Assembly (NCBI RefSeq): GCF_000231385.2
Contig: NC_018515.1
Coordinates: 1,880,501-1,944,500, forward strand
Source of the DNA: Desulfosporosinus meridiei DSM 13257
Lineage (GTDB): Bacteria; Bacillota; Desulfitobacteriia; Desulfitobacteriales; Desulfitobacteriaceae
Reading direction: 5' to 3'
Length of the DNA: 64,000 nucleotides
This document shows positions 26,095-34,932 of the stretch, piece after piece (position 1 is the first letter of the stretch; each line of letters starts with the position of its first letter). The position numbers were made by a program, and so were the translations under genes. Under the pieces are notes generated by a model that made no database searches, was not told the DNA's origin, and saw only the letters and a program-made list of their open reading frames with translations.

Positions 26095-27483
26095 ATGTTA
26101 GCTCGTGAAGTCTTGGAAGAACTTGTTCGAGTGCTCGGTCGTGAAAATGTCCTCACAGAGCAGGAAGACTTATTGACCTATGCTTATGACGCAACTGCGG
26201 CGATGAAACATCATAAGCCGGATGTTGTGGTTGCACCTCTATCGACAGAACAGGTGGCAGATGTCGTGAAAATCGCCCTGCGTTACCATGTCCCTATTTA
26301 TACACGTGGTTCCGGAACGAACCTTAGTGGGGGAACTATTCCCGTTGAAGGGGGTATGGTTCTCTCCATGCTCCACCTCAACAAAATTCTGGAAGTAGAC
26401 CAGGATAATTTAACGGCAACCGTTCAACCTGGGGTGATCATTCAGGCTCTCAATGATGAAGCGGCTAAACACGGCTTGTTGTATCCGCCGGATCCCGGTA
26501 CAGTTACCACAGCAACTATGGGTGGCTCCGTTTCGGAGTGTTCGGGTGGATTGCGTGGTCTGAAATACGGTGTAACCAAACATTATATTATGGGCTTGCA
26601 AATGGTCTTGGCGAATGGAGAAGTCACTCGTTGGGGAGGAAAAACAGTAAAGAACGTGACAGGGTATGATTTAGTGGCTCTCTTTACCGGGGCTGAAGGA
26701 ACCTTGGGGATTATCACTGAAATAATCGTCAAACTCATTCCGGCACCGGAAGCACGTAAGAGCATGTTAGCCGTCTTTGACGACGTTGATAAAGCTGGGA
26801 GGGCCATCGCAGCCATTATTCGCAATAAAGTTATTCCGGCCACACTGGAGATCTTGGATAATGTGACGATTCAGACCGTGGAAAACTTTGTGCATGCGGG
26901 ACTCCCCATGGACGCGGAAGCAGTTCTCTTATGTGAAGTGGACGGCTACAAGGAAGTTGTCCAACGGGAAGCTGTATTGGTGGAACGAATTATGAACGAG
27001 GAAGGAGCTGTTCAATTAAAAATAGCTAAAGATGATAAAGAGCGCGACCTTTTGTGGTTGGCTCGTCGCAGCGCCTTGCCAGCCCTTGCTCAAAAACGAC
27101 CGACCACCGTACTTGAAGATGCCACCGTTCCCCGGAGTAAAATTCCGGATATGCTTAAAGCAATCCGCAGAATTGCAACCAAACATAATCTGCAAATTGC
27201 TACCTTCGGGCATGCAGGAGACGGAAATCTGCATCCCACAATTATTACAGATGAACGCGACGCTGAAGAAATGAAAAGAGTCCACCTAGCAGTGGACGAG
27301 ATTTTCGAAACGGCGCTAGCCCTGGGAGGAACTCTTTCCGGTGAACATGGGATTGGTATCGCCAAAATGAAATATCTTAACAGGGAATTTGGAGAAGCAG
27401 GTGTGGCGGCCTTGAAGCGCATTAAAGAAGCCCTGGACCCCAACTATTTGTTGAACCCTGGGAAGATTGTAAGGAGGGACTGA
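26095..27483 (+). CDS. FAD-linked 2-hydroxyacid dehydrogenase (GlcD / D-lactate dehydrogenase type)
   Basis: 462 residues. ATG 26095 is preferred to an in-frame upstream codon because AAGGAGGT lies 7 nt before it. A PCMH-type FAD-binding domain spans residues about 40-215 ('YTRGSGTNLSGGT', 'PPDPGTVTTATMGGSVSECSGG', 'GAEGTLGIITE'). The FAD-oxidase C-terminal domain has 'FGHAGDGNLHP' and 'GGTLSGEHGIG'. Such proteins oxidise D-lactate or glycolate and pass electrons to a partner Fe-S protein, encoded 2 bp downstream. It fits as the first step, or reverse link, of lactate use. Confidence 0.92.
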   Translation: MLAREVLEELVRVLGRENVLTEQEDLLTYAYDATAAMKHHKPDVVVAPLSTEQVADVVKIALRYHVPIYTRGSGTNLSGGTIPVEGGMVLSMLHLNKILEVDQDNLTATVQPGVIIQALNDEAAKHGLLYPPDPGTVTTATMGGSVSECSGGLRGLKYGVTKHYIMGLQMVLANGEVTRWGGKTVKNVTGYDLVALFTGAEGTLGIITEIIVKLIPAPEARKSMLAVFDDVDKAGRAIAAIIRNKVIPATLEILDNVTIQTVENFVHAGLPMDAEAVLLCEVDGYKEVVQREAVLVERIMNEEGAVQLKIAKDDKERDLLWLARRSALPALAQKRPTTVLEDATVPRSKIPDMLKAIRRIATKHNLQIATFGHAGDGNLHPTIITDERDAEEMKRVHLAVDEIFETALALGGTLSGEHGIGIAKMKYLNREFGEAGVAALKRIKEALDPNYLLNPGKIVRRD

Positions 27484-27485
27484 TC

Positions 27486-28775
27486 GTGTCCGTATATGAT
27501 TCACTGGATTCGATTACCGAAGAACTCCATAAATGTATGAAATGCGGAAATTGCATGGCAGTATGCCCCATTTACAAGGAAACACGCCAGGAAGTGGGAG
27601 TTGCCAGGGGAAAGATTAGTTTAGCAGAATACATTCTCTCGGGCGAAACAGAGATGACTAAGGGAATGGGGAACCGTTTTTCCCTTTGTACGACCTGTAT
27701 GGCTTGTAATACCAACTGTCCCTGTGGGGTTCGGTTTGACAAAATTATTCTGGCAGCAAGAGCGGAAGCCGTCCGTAAAAAAGGGCTGCAGTCGGCCAAA
27801 AAAATTGCCTTCACTGCCTTGAAGATGCAGCGAGTGTTTGATTTCGGGATGAAGGCGGGAAGTATCTTCCAGGGTGTTGCCTTAAAAAACATACCGAATC
27901 GACACAGCAAATTAGCACGTATGCGCGTGGATGTGGGGATAGGTAAGGAGAAAGTCTTCCCCATGTTGGCCAAGAAGACTTTGCGTTCCGAGTTCCCTGA
28001 AGTGATTAAGGTTAAAAACCCCAAGATGAGAGTTGGGTTCTTCACGGGTTGTATGATCAACTATTTTTACACGGACATCGGCAGAGCGGTGATCGCGGTG
28101 CTTAAGGAAAATGACATCGAAGTAGTCATTCCTAAGTCCCAGGCTTGTTGTGGTATCCCAGCCTCGGTCAATGGGGATGTGGCTTCAGCACGTACCTTAG
28201 CCAAACGCAATTTGCGGGCCTTTGAGAGAATGGGGGCAGATGCCTTAGTTGTCGCCTGTTCTTCTGGTGGTACTGCTTGGAAGCATGTTTTTGGAGAGCT
28301 GCTGGAAAATGATCAAGAACTTAAAGCCTTGGCGGATAAATGGGCCAAAAAATCCTACGATATTTCTGAGTTCCTGATTCATCAAGTTCCCTTTAAGAAA
28401 GAAGGTTTGGGTCGAGTAGCGCGAAAAGTGACATATCACGAACCTTGTCACTTAAACCGTGGACAGGGAATTAGTAAAGAACCGCGGGAAATTTTAAAGA
28501 GCATTCCCGGTGTAGAATTGATTGAAATGAAAGAGCCGGGTCGTTGTTGTGGTATGGCTGGATCATTCAGCCTGGTACACCCGGATCTCTCCGGACAAAT
28601 TTCTGATCGTAAAACAGCAGATATCCAGACCACCAAAACTGATACAGTAGCAACGGGTTGTCCGGCTTGTCGGTTGCAGCTGCAAAGCGGGGTCGAAAAT
28701 GCTGGATTTGACGAAGAAGTATTGCATACAGTTCAAATTTTGGCTGAGTCTTATCGAGTCGGAAGGAAGAACTAA
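27486..28775 (+). CDS. Fe-S/CCG-domain oxidoreductase subunit (GlcF/LldE type)
   Basis: 429 residues from GTG 27486, 2 bp after the dehydrogenase stop. The N-terminus has two [4Fe-4S] motifs ('CMKCGNCMAVCP', 'CTTCMACNTNCPC'). Two CCG domains follow ('GCMINYFYTD..QACCGIPAS' and 'HEPCHLNRGQ..GRCCGMAGS'). It takes electrons from the FAD subunit and passes them to quinone or another carrier. A terminator follows. Confidence 0.92.
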   Translation: MSVYDSLDSITEELHKCMKCGNCMAVCPIYKETRQEVGVARGKISLAEYILSGETEMTKGMGNRFSLCTTCMACNTNCPCGVRFDKIILAARAEAVRKKGLQSAKKIAFTALKMQRVFDFGMKAGSIFQGVALKNIPNRHSKLARMRVDVGIGKEKVFPMLAKKTLRSEFPEVIKVKNPKMRVGFFTGCMINYFYTDIGRAVIAVLKENDIEVVIPKSQACCGIPASVNGDVASARTLAKRNLRAFERMGADALVVACSSGGTAWKHVFGELLENDQELKALADKWAKKSYDISEFLIHQVPFKKEGLGRVARKVTYHEPCHLNRGQGISKEPREILKSIPGVELIEMKEPGRCCGMAGSFSLVHPDLSGQISDRKTADIQTTKTDTVATGCPACRLQLQSGVENAGFDEEVLHTVQILAESYRVGRKN

Positions 28776-28798
28776 AACGTTCTAAATAGTTGGAATGA

Positions 28799-28834
28799 TG
28801 GAAACGCTTTAAATAAGTGTTTCCATGTTTTTTG
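28799..28834 (+). terminator. Intrinsic terminator after the Fe-S subunit gene
   Basis: TGGAAACGC, AT-rich loop, GTGTTTCCA, then TGTTTTTT. Confidence 0.8.
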
Positions 28835-28995
28835 GTGCGCCTTCAAGGAACTGAGTATTGAAGCCGATGCCGCCAATAAGCGACGGGACGACGGTCTGTC
28901 AGCACAAATGTCGATGGTAAACAAAACATCACCTCTAACTAAAAGCTTGACAGGGAAAGCAACAAGAGATAGTATATGAAAAAATTAAATAATTT

Positions 28996-29128
28996 TGCGG
29001 GGGGACTCTTAGGAGTTGAGAAGGTAGAACCTGACCCTTAGAACCTGTCAGTTAACACTGGCGTAGGGAAGCAAGCCACTATCAATTATGAAAAAGTGCT
29101 TTTCTTACTAAAGGAGAGCACTTTTTAT
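28996..29128 (+). promoter_or_regulatory. TPP riboswitch 1 with terminator
   Basis: THI-box aptamer 28996-29075: 'GGGGGGACTC', 'TTGAGA', 'CCTGACCCTTAGAACCTG' and 'TGGCGTAGGGAAGC' in order, closed by TTGC/GCAA. It is followed by the expression platform hairpin AAAAAGTGCT..AGCACTTTTT (29092-29127). It would stop transcription of thiM and thiC when thiamine diphosphate is bound. Confidence 0.93.
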
Positions 29129-29146
29129 TATTAAAACTGAATAAAA

Positions 29147-29277
29147 TGCGGGGGGACTCTTAGGAGTTGAGAAGGTAAAACCTGACCCTTAGAACCTGTC
29201 AGTTAACACTGGCGTAGGGAAGCAATCTATTATCGATAATGAAAAAGTGCTTTTCTTGCTAAAGGGAAGCATTTTTT
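29147..29277 (+). promoter_or_regulatory. TPP riboswitch 2 with terminator (tandem duplicate)
   Basis: A second complete aptamer (29148-29224) with the same core motifs and its own terminator hairpin (29242-29277) ending in TTTTTT. The unit repeats at 151 bp with only a few substitutions, including in the terminator stem. Both copies lie in series in the same leader. Confidence 0.93.
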
Positions 29278-29306
29278 ATTATAAAAACTGAGAAAGGAAG
29301 ATATAA

Positions 29307-30143
29307 ATGGATAATAAAGGGGAGATTCAAAACCAAATAATTCAGGCCGTAGAAACTGTAAGACGGACAAATCCTCTGGCAGGGTCGATCACCAACACAG
29401 TAACGATGAATTTTGTGGCTAATGCCCAGCTTGCCGTCGGAGGATCGGCGGCTATGGTTTATCTGCCTGATGAGGGTGAGTTTTTGGCAAAAGTCGGCGG
29501 AGCTGCCTACATAAACATGGGTACGCTTCTGCCCATATATGAGGAGACTTTACCACATACAGCCAAAGTCTTGTACGAAACGGGGAAGCCTTGGGTCCTG
29601 GATCCGGTGGCTATCGGTATCGGTGCCCTTAGAACTCAGCTGCTGCAGCAGTTTAAAGCTTATAAACCATCTGTGGTCAGAGGGAATGCCTCGGAAATTA
29701 TCGCTTTGGCTGGTTTGTGGGGTTTGGACGGCGGTACGGAGGTATCCAATGTTCGCGGCGTTGACTCTAGGGATTCGGTCAATGCCGCCAAAGCTGGGGC
29801 TGTCGCGCTGGCTAAGTGGACTGGCGGGGCTGTTGCCGTGTCGGGCGAAACGGATTTAATAACCGACGGTGACCTCATAGTCTTCTCCCAGGGAGGGTCT
29901 CACTTTATGGAGAAAATTACTGGGTTTGGCTGTTCCTTAGGAGGAGTGACCGCAGTCTACGCAACGGTTGCCTCCCCTTTTATTGCTGCGCTTACTGCCG
30001 CTGGGGTTTACAATTTAGCGGGAAAACGGGCTGCAAATAAGGTGGACGCTCCCGGAAGTTTTCAAGTCCGGTTCCTGGATGAACTATATAAGGCAACGGC
30101 AGAGGATATTGCTAACAATCCATTGGAGATTGAGGCGGTTTAA
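29307..30143 (+). CDS. thiM: Hydroxyethylthiazole kinase
   Basis: 278 residues, ATG 29307 with GAAAGGA about 9 nt upstream. Complete ThiM: 'GSITNTVTMNFVANAQLAVGGSAAMV' region at the substrate site (about residues 27-52), 'PWVLDPVAIG' and the active-site 'GFGCSLGGVTA'. It phosphorylates 4-methyl-5-(hydroxyethyl)thiazole in thiamine salvage. It is the first gene after two TPP riboswitches. Confidence 0.95.
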   Translation: MDNKGEIQNQIIQAVETVRRTNPLAGSITNTVTMNFVANAQLAVGGSAAMVYLPDEGEFLAKVGGAAYINMGTLLPIYEETLPHTAKVLYETGKPWVLDPVAIGIGALRTQLLQQFKAYKPSVVRGNASEIIALAGLWGLDGGTEVSNVRGVDSRDSVNAAKAGAVALAKWTGGAVAVSGETDLITDGDLIVFSQGGSHFMEKITGFGCSLGGVTAVYATVASPFIAALTAAGVYNLAGKRAANKVDAPGSFQVRFLDELYKATAEDIANNPLEIEAV

Positions 30144-30175
30144 TCCATGAATACGGAAGTGCATTAAACTTAGTG

Positions 30176-30210
30176 CACTTATCCCACTGCTTAAAGTAGT
30201 GGGATAAGTG
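30176..30210. other. Perfect 13-bp stem-loop between thiM and thiC
   Basis: CACTTATCCCACT, 9-nt loop, AGTGGGATAAGTG. A smaller stem GTGCA/TGCAC lies just before it (30160-30179). There is no T-run, so it is probably an mRNA stabilising or processing element that sets thiM:thiC ratio. Confidence 0.6.
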
Positions 30211-30269
30211 ACAGTTAGAAGCGTACCTCTTAACCACATGTGAAATATCTATATGAAGGAGAAATAGCC

Positions 30270-31574
30270 ATGAGAGAATATGCAACCCAGATGGAAGCGG
30301 CAAGAAAAGGAATTATCACCGCGGAACTGAAAATCGTAGCTAAAAAGGAGCTGATGACGGCAGAAGAGCTGATGCCATTAGTTGCAGCCGGGAAAGTAGT
30401 AATCTGTGCGAACAAAAAACATATATGTATCGACCCCCAGGGCGTGGGCTCAATGCTGAAAACAAAGATCAATGTAAACCTTGGTGTTTCGAGAGACTGC
30501 AAGGATTATGACATAGAAATGAAAAAAGTGCTGGAAGCCGTTAATATGGGTGCACATGCAATCATGGATTTGTCCTCACACGGAAATACCATTCCTTTTC
30601 GCAGAGAGCTTACCTCGAAATGCCCGGCTATGATCGGAACGGTGCCGGTCTATGATTCAGTTATCCACTATCAGAGAGACTTAAACACCCTGACAGCAAA
30701 AGATTTCATTGATGTAGTAAGACTTCATGCCGAGGATGGGGTTGATTTTGTCACCCTGCACTGCGGCATTACCAGAAAAACCATAGAACAGATAAAACAG
30801 CATCAAAGAAAAATGAACATTGTATCTAGGGGCGGCTCTCTGGTATTTGCCTGGATGTCTATGACAGGTGAAGAGAACCCTTTTTATGAATATTACGATG
30901 AAATTCTGGATATCTGCCGAGAATATGATGTGACTATCTCATTGGGAGATGCCTGCAGACCGGGATGCCTGGCAGATGCTTCGGATGTGTGTCAGATTGA
31001 GGAGCTTGTACGGCTGGGTGAGCTTACCAAAAGAGCCTGGGAAAAGGATGTCCAGGTAATGGTGGAGGGACCTGGACATATGCCGATTGATCAGATTGCT
31101 GCCAATATGAAGATCCAGCAGACCATCTGCGATGGAGCACCATTTTATGTCTTAGGACCGCTAGTAACGGATATTGCACCAGGCTATGACCATATCACCT
31201 CGGCAATCGGAGGTGCCATTGCCGCTTCAGCCGGTGCTGCTTTTTTATGCTATGTGACCCCGGCAGAACACCTGGCGCTGCCGAATTTAGAGGATGTAAA
31301 ACAAGGCATTATGGCCTCAAAGATTGCTGCCCATGCAGCAGATATTGCCAAAGGTGTAAGAGGGGCAAGGGAGATTGACGACAGGATGGCGGAGGCCAGA
31401 AGGGTGTTTGACTGGGAAGCACAGTGGGAGTGCGCCATAGATCCGGAAACGGCAAAAAAGATCCGTGCCGACAGGAAGCCTGAGCATGAAGACTCCTGTT
31501 CCATGTGCGGAAAGTTTTGCGCAATACGAAGTATGAACAAAGCCCTGGCCGGAGAGCATATTGATATTTTGTAA
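30270..31574 (+). CDS. thiC: Phosphomethylpyrimidine synthase
   Basis: 434 residues. ATG 30270 has GAAGGAG 8 nt upstream and matches the usual start ([14 protein letters not shown]). This is the short anaerobe-type ThiC. It makes HMP phosphate from aminoimidazole ribotide by radical SAM chemistry. Motifs include 'VNLGVSRDC', 'EGPGHMP' and the C-terminal cluster 'CSMCGKFC' (CX2CX3C here). Co-transcribed with thiM under the tandem TPP riboswitches. Confidence 0.96.
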   Translation: MREYATQMEAARKGIITAELKIVAKKELMTAEELMPLVAAGKVVICANKKHICIDPQGVGSMLKTKINVNLGVSRDCKDYDIEMKKVLEAVNMGAHAIMDLSSHGNTIPFRRELTSKCPAMIGTVPVYDSVIHYQRDLNTLTAKDFIDVVRLHAEDGVDFVTLHCGITRKTIEQIKQHQRKMNIVSRGGSLVFAWMSMTGEENPFYEYYDEILDICREYDVTISLGDACRPGCLADASDVCQIEELVRLGELTKRAWEKDVQVMVEGPGHMPIDQIAANMKIQQTICDGAPFYVLGPLVTDIAPGYDHITSAIGGAIAASAGAAFLCYVTPAEHLALPNLEDVKQGIMASKIAAHAADIAKGVRGAREIDDRMAEARRVFDWEAQWECAIDPETAKKIRADRKPEHEDSCSMCGKFCAIRSMNKALAGEHIDIL

Positions 31575-31773
31575 TTGAATACACAGTGATGGAAGTTCCA
31601 TCTGCACCGACAAATAGACGAACCTCTGAAAACCTATGAGGAATGCTGGAAATACCATAATGGGGGTTATGCCGAGTGTTTGACAGAAAGTCGATTTGAT
31701 GAAAATACATAATATGGGCTATTTGTGATATAATTGATTGTACAACTCTGTATTTCAGTTCGCTTACAATATG

Positions 31774-31815
31774 ACGAAAAAGTAGCCCACCCTGAAAAGT
31801 AGCTACTTTTTCGTT
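31774..31815 (+). terminator. Intrinsic terminator downstream of thiC
   Basis: ACGAAAAAGTAGC, loop, GCTACTTTTTCGTT: 13-bp perfect stem, about 200 bp after the thiC stop. A second hairpin, CTAGGATG/CATCCTAG, lies at 31853-31875. No gene is seen in 31575-31990. Confidence 0.75.
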
Positions 31816-31990
31816 CCCCATATGGCCACCTCTTGCGGTTTGTGTTGTAGAGCTAGGATGTTTGCAGCATCCTAGCATTATTTTATGCAGGTTCTTATGA
31901 AATAATATAACCTTTTGAAAAATTGAGCAAGTACGGATGAGAGTCGCTTTCTGAGTATCTTTTTCTTTGATTGAGAAAGGGGGCCATACA

Positions 31991-32500
31991 ATGGTAAAGA
32001 ATAAGACGAAATTGTCGTTGGTATTAATTGGTATAGCACTGGTTATTGGGTATTACGGCTTTTCCACTTACGCTAAGAACAAAGATTTATCGTACAATGA
32101 ACTGACAAACTATATTGACCAACACTATTTTGAAGGTCAACCAAAGAATCTTACTATTGTGTTAGAAAAAGATGTTGAAGACTTGCATTTAATGCTTTTC
32201 TCATACCAACTAGCCCCTAATTTTGGACAACAGACTGTACTAGCGGCATTCAAACGTCTTCAAAATGGTAAATATAAATATTTTGGTTTACTGCAAAGCT
32301 CCAGCTCGGTATTGCCGAAAGAGTTGACTGGTTTTGAGAGAAATTACGGAGTATTTTACGGTATCATTACTGATAACCAACCTACTAAGTATTTAATTGA
32401 TGGAGAGTTAATGGATACTTTTGAAAAGAACACGTATTTTATTAGGGTATATGATTTGAACTCAAAATCAGGGTTCTCGATGCAAGCAATATATGATTAA
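31991..32500 (+). CDS. Hypothetical membrane-anchored protein, 169 residues
   Basis: ATG 31991 with GAAAGGGGG 8-16 nt upstream. One N-terminal hydrophobic helix (about residues 7-25) precedes a soluble domain likely outside the cell, beginning 'KNKDLSYNELTNYID'. It has no cysteines or recognisable motif. It stands alone. Family not recognised. Confidence 0.6.
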   Translation: MVKNKTKLSLVLIGIALVIGYYGFSTYAKNKDLSYNELTNYIDQHYFEGQPKNLTIVLEKDVEDLHLMLFSYQLAPNFGQQTVLAAFKRLQNGKYKYFGLLQSSSSVLPKELTGFERNYGVFYGIITDNQPTKYLIDGELMDTFEKNTYFIRVYDLNSKSGFSMQAIYD

Positions 32501-32564
32501 TCATGGTCGTAATCGCAGCTGAGGGATAGCAAAGGAGGTAGTACTGGATGGAGATGCTTCTGTT

Positions 32565-32975
32565 TTAGAACTGCTCTACGATAGGGTATAGTTTTTTGTC
32601 TTCCTTATTCAAGCGATTCCTTAGCTCTAAAATAATTGAACGTGTGTCTGCTGTAAATTGTGTACATGCTTCCTTGATCCGAGTGCTTGACATATATTTG
32701 GTTTTATAGTCTGAAAAGGATTGGGAGATATGACCCATTTCCTGATTAAATGAAAGTGATATTTTCTTTAGATCTTCGTCTTTAGAAATAATGAGAGATG
32801 GGTAAAGAAAATCATCTTCTGACTTGAGATGGAAAGATAATTTTCCGGCTAGTGTAGCGATTTTTAAGGATATATCAAAAGCCTTAGCCATCACATCCTG
32901 ATTTAACAAGGATTCGATGTCATCAACTAATTGACGTATTTCTTGGTGTTGTCTTTTTAGATTGTTGATGTTCAT
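32565..32975 (-). CDS. Hemerythrin-like (HHE) domain protein
   Basis: 136 residues from ATG 32975, GGAAGTG upstream. A four-helix bundle is predicted with His at about residue 10 ('LKRQHQEI'), 'SFHLKSEDDFLYPSL' near 46-60, and a final 'NKEDKKLYPIVEQ'. That is the diiron HHE pattern with some ligands replaced by acidic residues. Likely binds oxygen or NO, or repairs Fe-S clusters, in an anaerobe. Confidence 0.75.
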   Translation of the reverse strand: MNINNLKRQHQEIRQLVDDIESLLNQDVMAKAFDISLKIATLAGKLSFHLKSEDDFLYPSLIISKDEDLKKISLSFNQEMGHISQSFSDYKTKYMSSTRIKEACTQFTADTRSIILELRNRLNKEDKKLYPIVEQF

Positions 32976-33145
32976 ATGAGCACTTCCTTTAGAAAGATAT
33001 TAGACAAGCCAGCAATATTTAGTCCATCCTGTTCGCCTCTCTATTTACATAATAACTCTTGGAAGAAAAAGAGGTGTGATCCAGGTCTAGTAATTATGTG
33101 ATAAGTATCACAATTTGTTAAACAAAAATAAAGGGGGGACCGTCG

Positions 33146-33191
33146 GGCTTGTACCAAGAATCTTACGCGCGTAAGATTCTTGGTACAAGCC
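33146..33191. repeat. Perfect 46-bp palindrome, copy 1
   Basis: Centre is ACGCGCGT between 33168 and 33169; the left arm starts GGCTTGTACCAAGAATC and the right arm mirrors it without mismatch. A second copy lies at 58000-58043. An IS30-like transposase fragment starts directly to its right. Confidence 0.85.
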
Positions 33192-33357
33192 AAGAGAAGG
33201 CTATCATTCGTGACCTTCATATATTTCAAACACTATTCCCTTTCATCTTAACAGATAACGGAAGTGAGTTCTCTAATCCAAAAGCCATTGAGTATGACCT
33301 TAAGAAGGATAATGGTTTACGTACAAGTATTTATTATTGCAATGCCGGATGCCTGTA
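33192..33357 (+). pseudogene. IS30-family transposase fragment
   Basis: The frame carries 'FPFILTDNGSEFSNPKAIE' and 'RTSIYYC', the second DDE Asp region of IS30-type transposases (DNGSEF). The N-terminal HTH and the last catalytic Glu are missing, and the frame stops soon after. It is a remnant, not an active element. Confidence 0.7.
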
Positions 33358-33360
33358 AGT

Positions 33361-33492
33361 GGATTACAAAAGTTGCATTTCATTTTCAAAGAAGGCATTT
33401 CGGATACAAAAACTGCGTTTCGTTTACAAATATTCAGTTGTCGGTTACAAAAAATGCTTCTTGGTTTACAAAGTGGCCTCTCGCCTTTCAAT
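33361..33492 (+). repeat. Array of about seven degenerate repeats with 20-bp period
   Basis: TTACAAA-like heptamers recur at 33364, 33384, 33404, 33424, 33445, 33466 and 33485, each followed by a GC-containing 'tgcattTCg'-like stretch. Such multiple short repeats are typical of the ends of IS21-family elements, where transposase binds. No istA/istB remains. Confidence 0.55.
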
Positions 33493-33634
33493 TAAGCTTT
33501 TAATTTGTCAAATCAAAGAGATACAATAATAATATAATTAATATCAATATTTATTTATTGATAAACGATAAAACGTGTGTTAAAATCATTTTGTCATGAA
33601 CGTCATTAAATCAATAAATTAGTGAGGTGTTTAA

Positions 33635-34102
33635 ATGAATGTTAAACAAGGTTCAACCACTTTCTTAAAAGTAATCATTTTTCTGCTCGGGATTGCGGTG
33701 CTTGCTTTGTGTTTCTTTTGGTTACCTTTGATAGCCATTAGAGAACCAAAAGCACATCCAGGGGTCTACTCGCTTTATCCCTTATTGGCATATGTGTATG
33801 GATGCTGTATTGCGTTTTCTATTGCATTGTATCAAGCATTTAAACTATTAACCTATATCGAAAGGAACAATGCTTTCTCTGAGTTATCACTTAAATCTTT
33901 GAAGGTTATAAAGAAATGTGGTTTAACAACCATTTTCTTCATCCTGTTAGGGATAGTAACCTTAAAAGTAATTGCTAAAGTCACAGGAGATGATCCAGCA
34001 GGTCCTATATCATTAAGTCTAATGAGTATTTTAGTAACAAGTATCATCACCGCTATTGTGGATGTGCTTCAAAAACTATTAAAAAATCTTCTGGATACAT
34101 AA
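33635..34102 (+). CDS. DUF2975 membrane protein
   Basis: 155 residues, ATG 33635 with AGTGAGGTG upstream. Four membrane segments (about residues 10-32, 48-68, 94-114, 125-143) and 'TYIERNNAFSELSLKSLKVIKKCG' match DUF2975. Such genes are normally followed by a small Xre-type regulator (YozG-like). Here none follows, so the module is incomplete. Confidence 0.8.
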   Translation: MNVKQGSTTFLKVIIFLLGIAVLALCFFWLPLIAIREPKAHPGVYSLYPLLAYVYGCCIAFSIALYQAFKLLTYIERNNAFSELSLKSLKVIKKCGLTTIFFILLGIVTLKVIAKVTGDDPAGPISLSLMSILVTSIITAIVDVLQKLLKNLLDT

Positions 34103-34249
34103 CCAGAGAATGAATAAAAATAAAAAATGATGTGATGCTGCATTTTTATTTCGCGCAGGGGGTTATGTACGAAAGATATTTATAGCTGCACAAAAATATT
34201 GTCCTAACCACTACTTTCACTAATTCTTATTTTGGAGTATAAGTAAGAC

Positions 34250-34796
34250 TGCGAAGAGTATCCCGTATCTCAAATCGCTCGCGACATGAAGATCTACTCT
34301 ATCTGGGAAGGCACTAACTTCATCCAGTCCATGGATCTGGTTGGCCGTAAAATGAACATGTAGAGCGGCTCGGTATTTGGCGCTTGGGTACAGGAAATAG
34401 TCGATTTCTATGAAATTAACAAGGACAATGAAGCCTTAAGCAAGGAATTTGCAAACTTGGGCAAGGCTCTTAATGCTTACCAAGATATGCTCAAGGCTTT
34501 GGCTGGATATTCCAAGACCAATATGAGTATGATTCCCTTGTATTCCCGCCGTATCCTGACAGCGACTGCCCAGCTATTTTGTGGCCGGCAGATTCTTGAT
34601 CAGGCAATATTGGCTGATAAAAAAAGCCAAAGAAGTGGGATCTGATCACTTTGATTACAAGTTCTATACTGGTAAAGTAGCCACCGCCATATACTACCTG
34701 CGCAATGTTGTACCTAATGTATGGGCAGTTGCGGAGATAGTAATCGATGGTGATACATCAGCTATTGATGTTCCAGTTGATGTTTTCGAATACTAA
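34250..34796 (+). pseudogene. Acyl-CoA dehydrogenase C-terminal remnant (stop codon and frameshift)
   Basis: The frame from 34250 reads the ACAD active-site region 'MKIYSIWEGTNFIQ', then a TAG at 34361. It then continues in frame ('FGAWVQEIVDFYE') into the C-terminal extension found in longer, about 590-residue, acyl-CoA dehydrogenases. A run of seven A's near 34617 adds one base and shifts the frame; the shifted frame ends at the true C-terminus. The first two thirds of the gene are absent. Confidence 0.85.
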
Positions 34797-34830
34797 AACA
34801 TAATAGCGCAATGTGCGTGGGTGTTCTGTC

Positions 34831-34856
34831 ACGCCCCCAGGAAGGGGGCGTTTTTT
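34831..34856 (+). terminator. Intrinsic terminator after the pseudogene
   Basis: ACGCCCCC-aggaa-GGGGGCGT followed by TTTTT. Confidence 0.85.
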
Positions 34857-34932
34857 GCCCTAAACCATGAGTCGAATGAAGATACTTTTCAGGCTCCAAA
34901 ACTTTCCTCTACTAATTTTCCGTCATTCAGCT

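Noticed and set aside
28996-29277. Insertion-type direct repeat
   Set aside because: The repeated unit is fully accounted for by two TPP aptamers with terminators.
30270-31574. ThiC cluster motif CX2CX3C as a defect
   Set aside because: Short ThiC forms from anaerobes that I recall have the same spacing, so it is not a sign of damage.
33361-33492. CRISPR array
   Set aside because: The units are about 20 bp including 'spacer', the repeats are degenerate and no cas genes are present.
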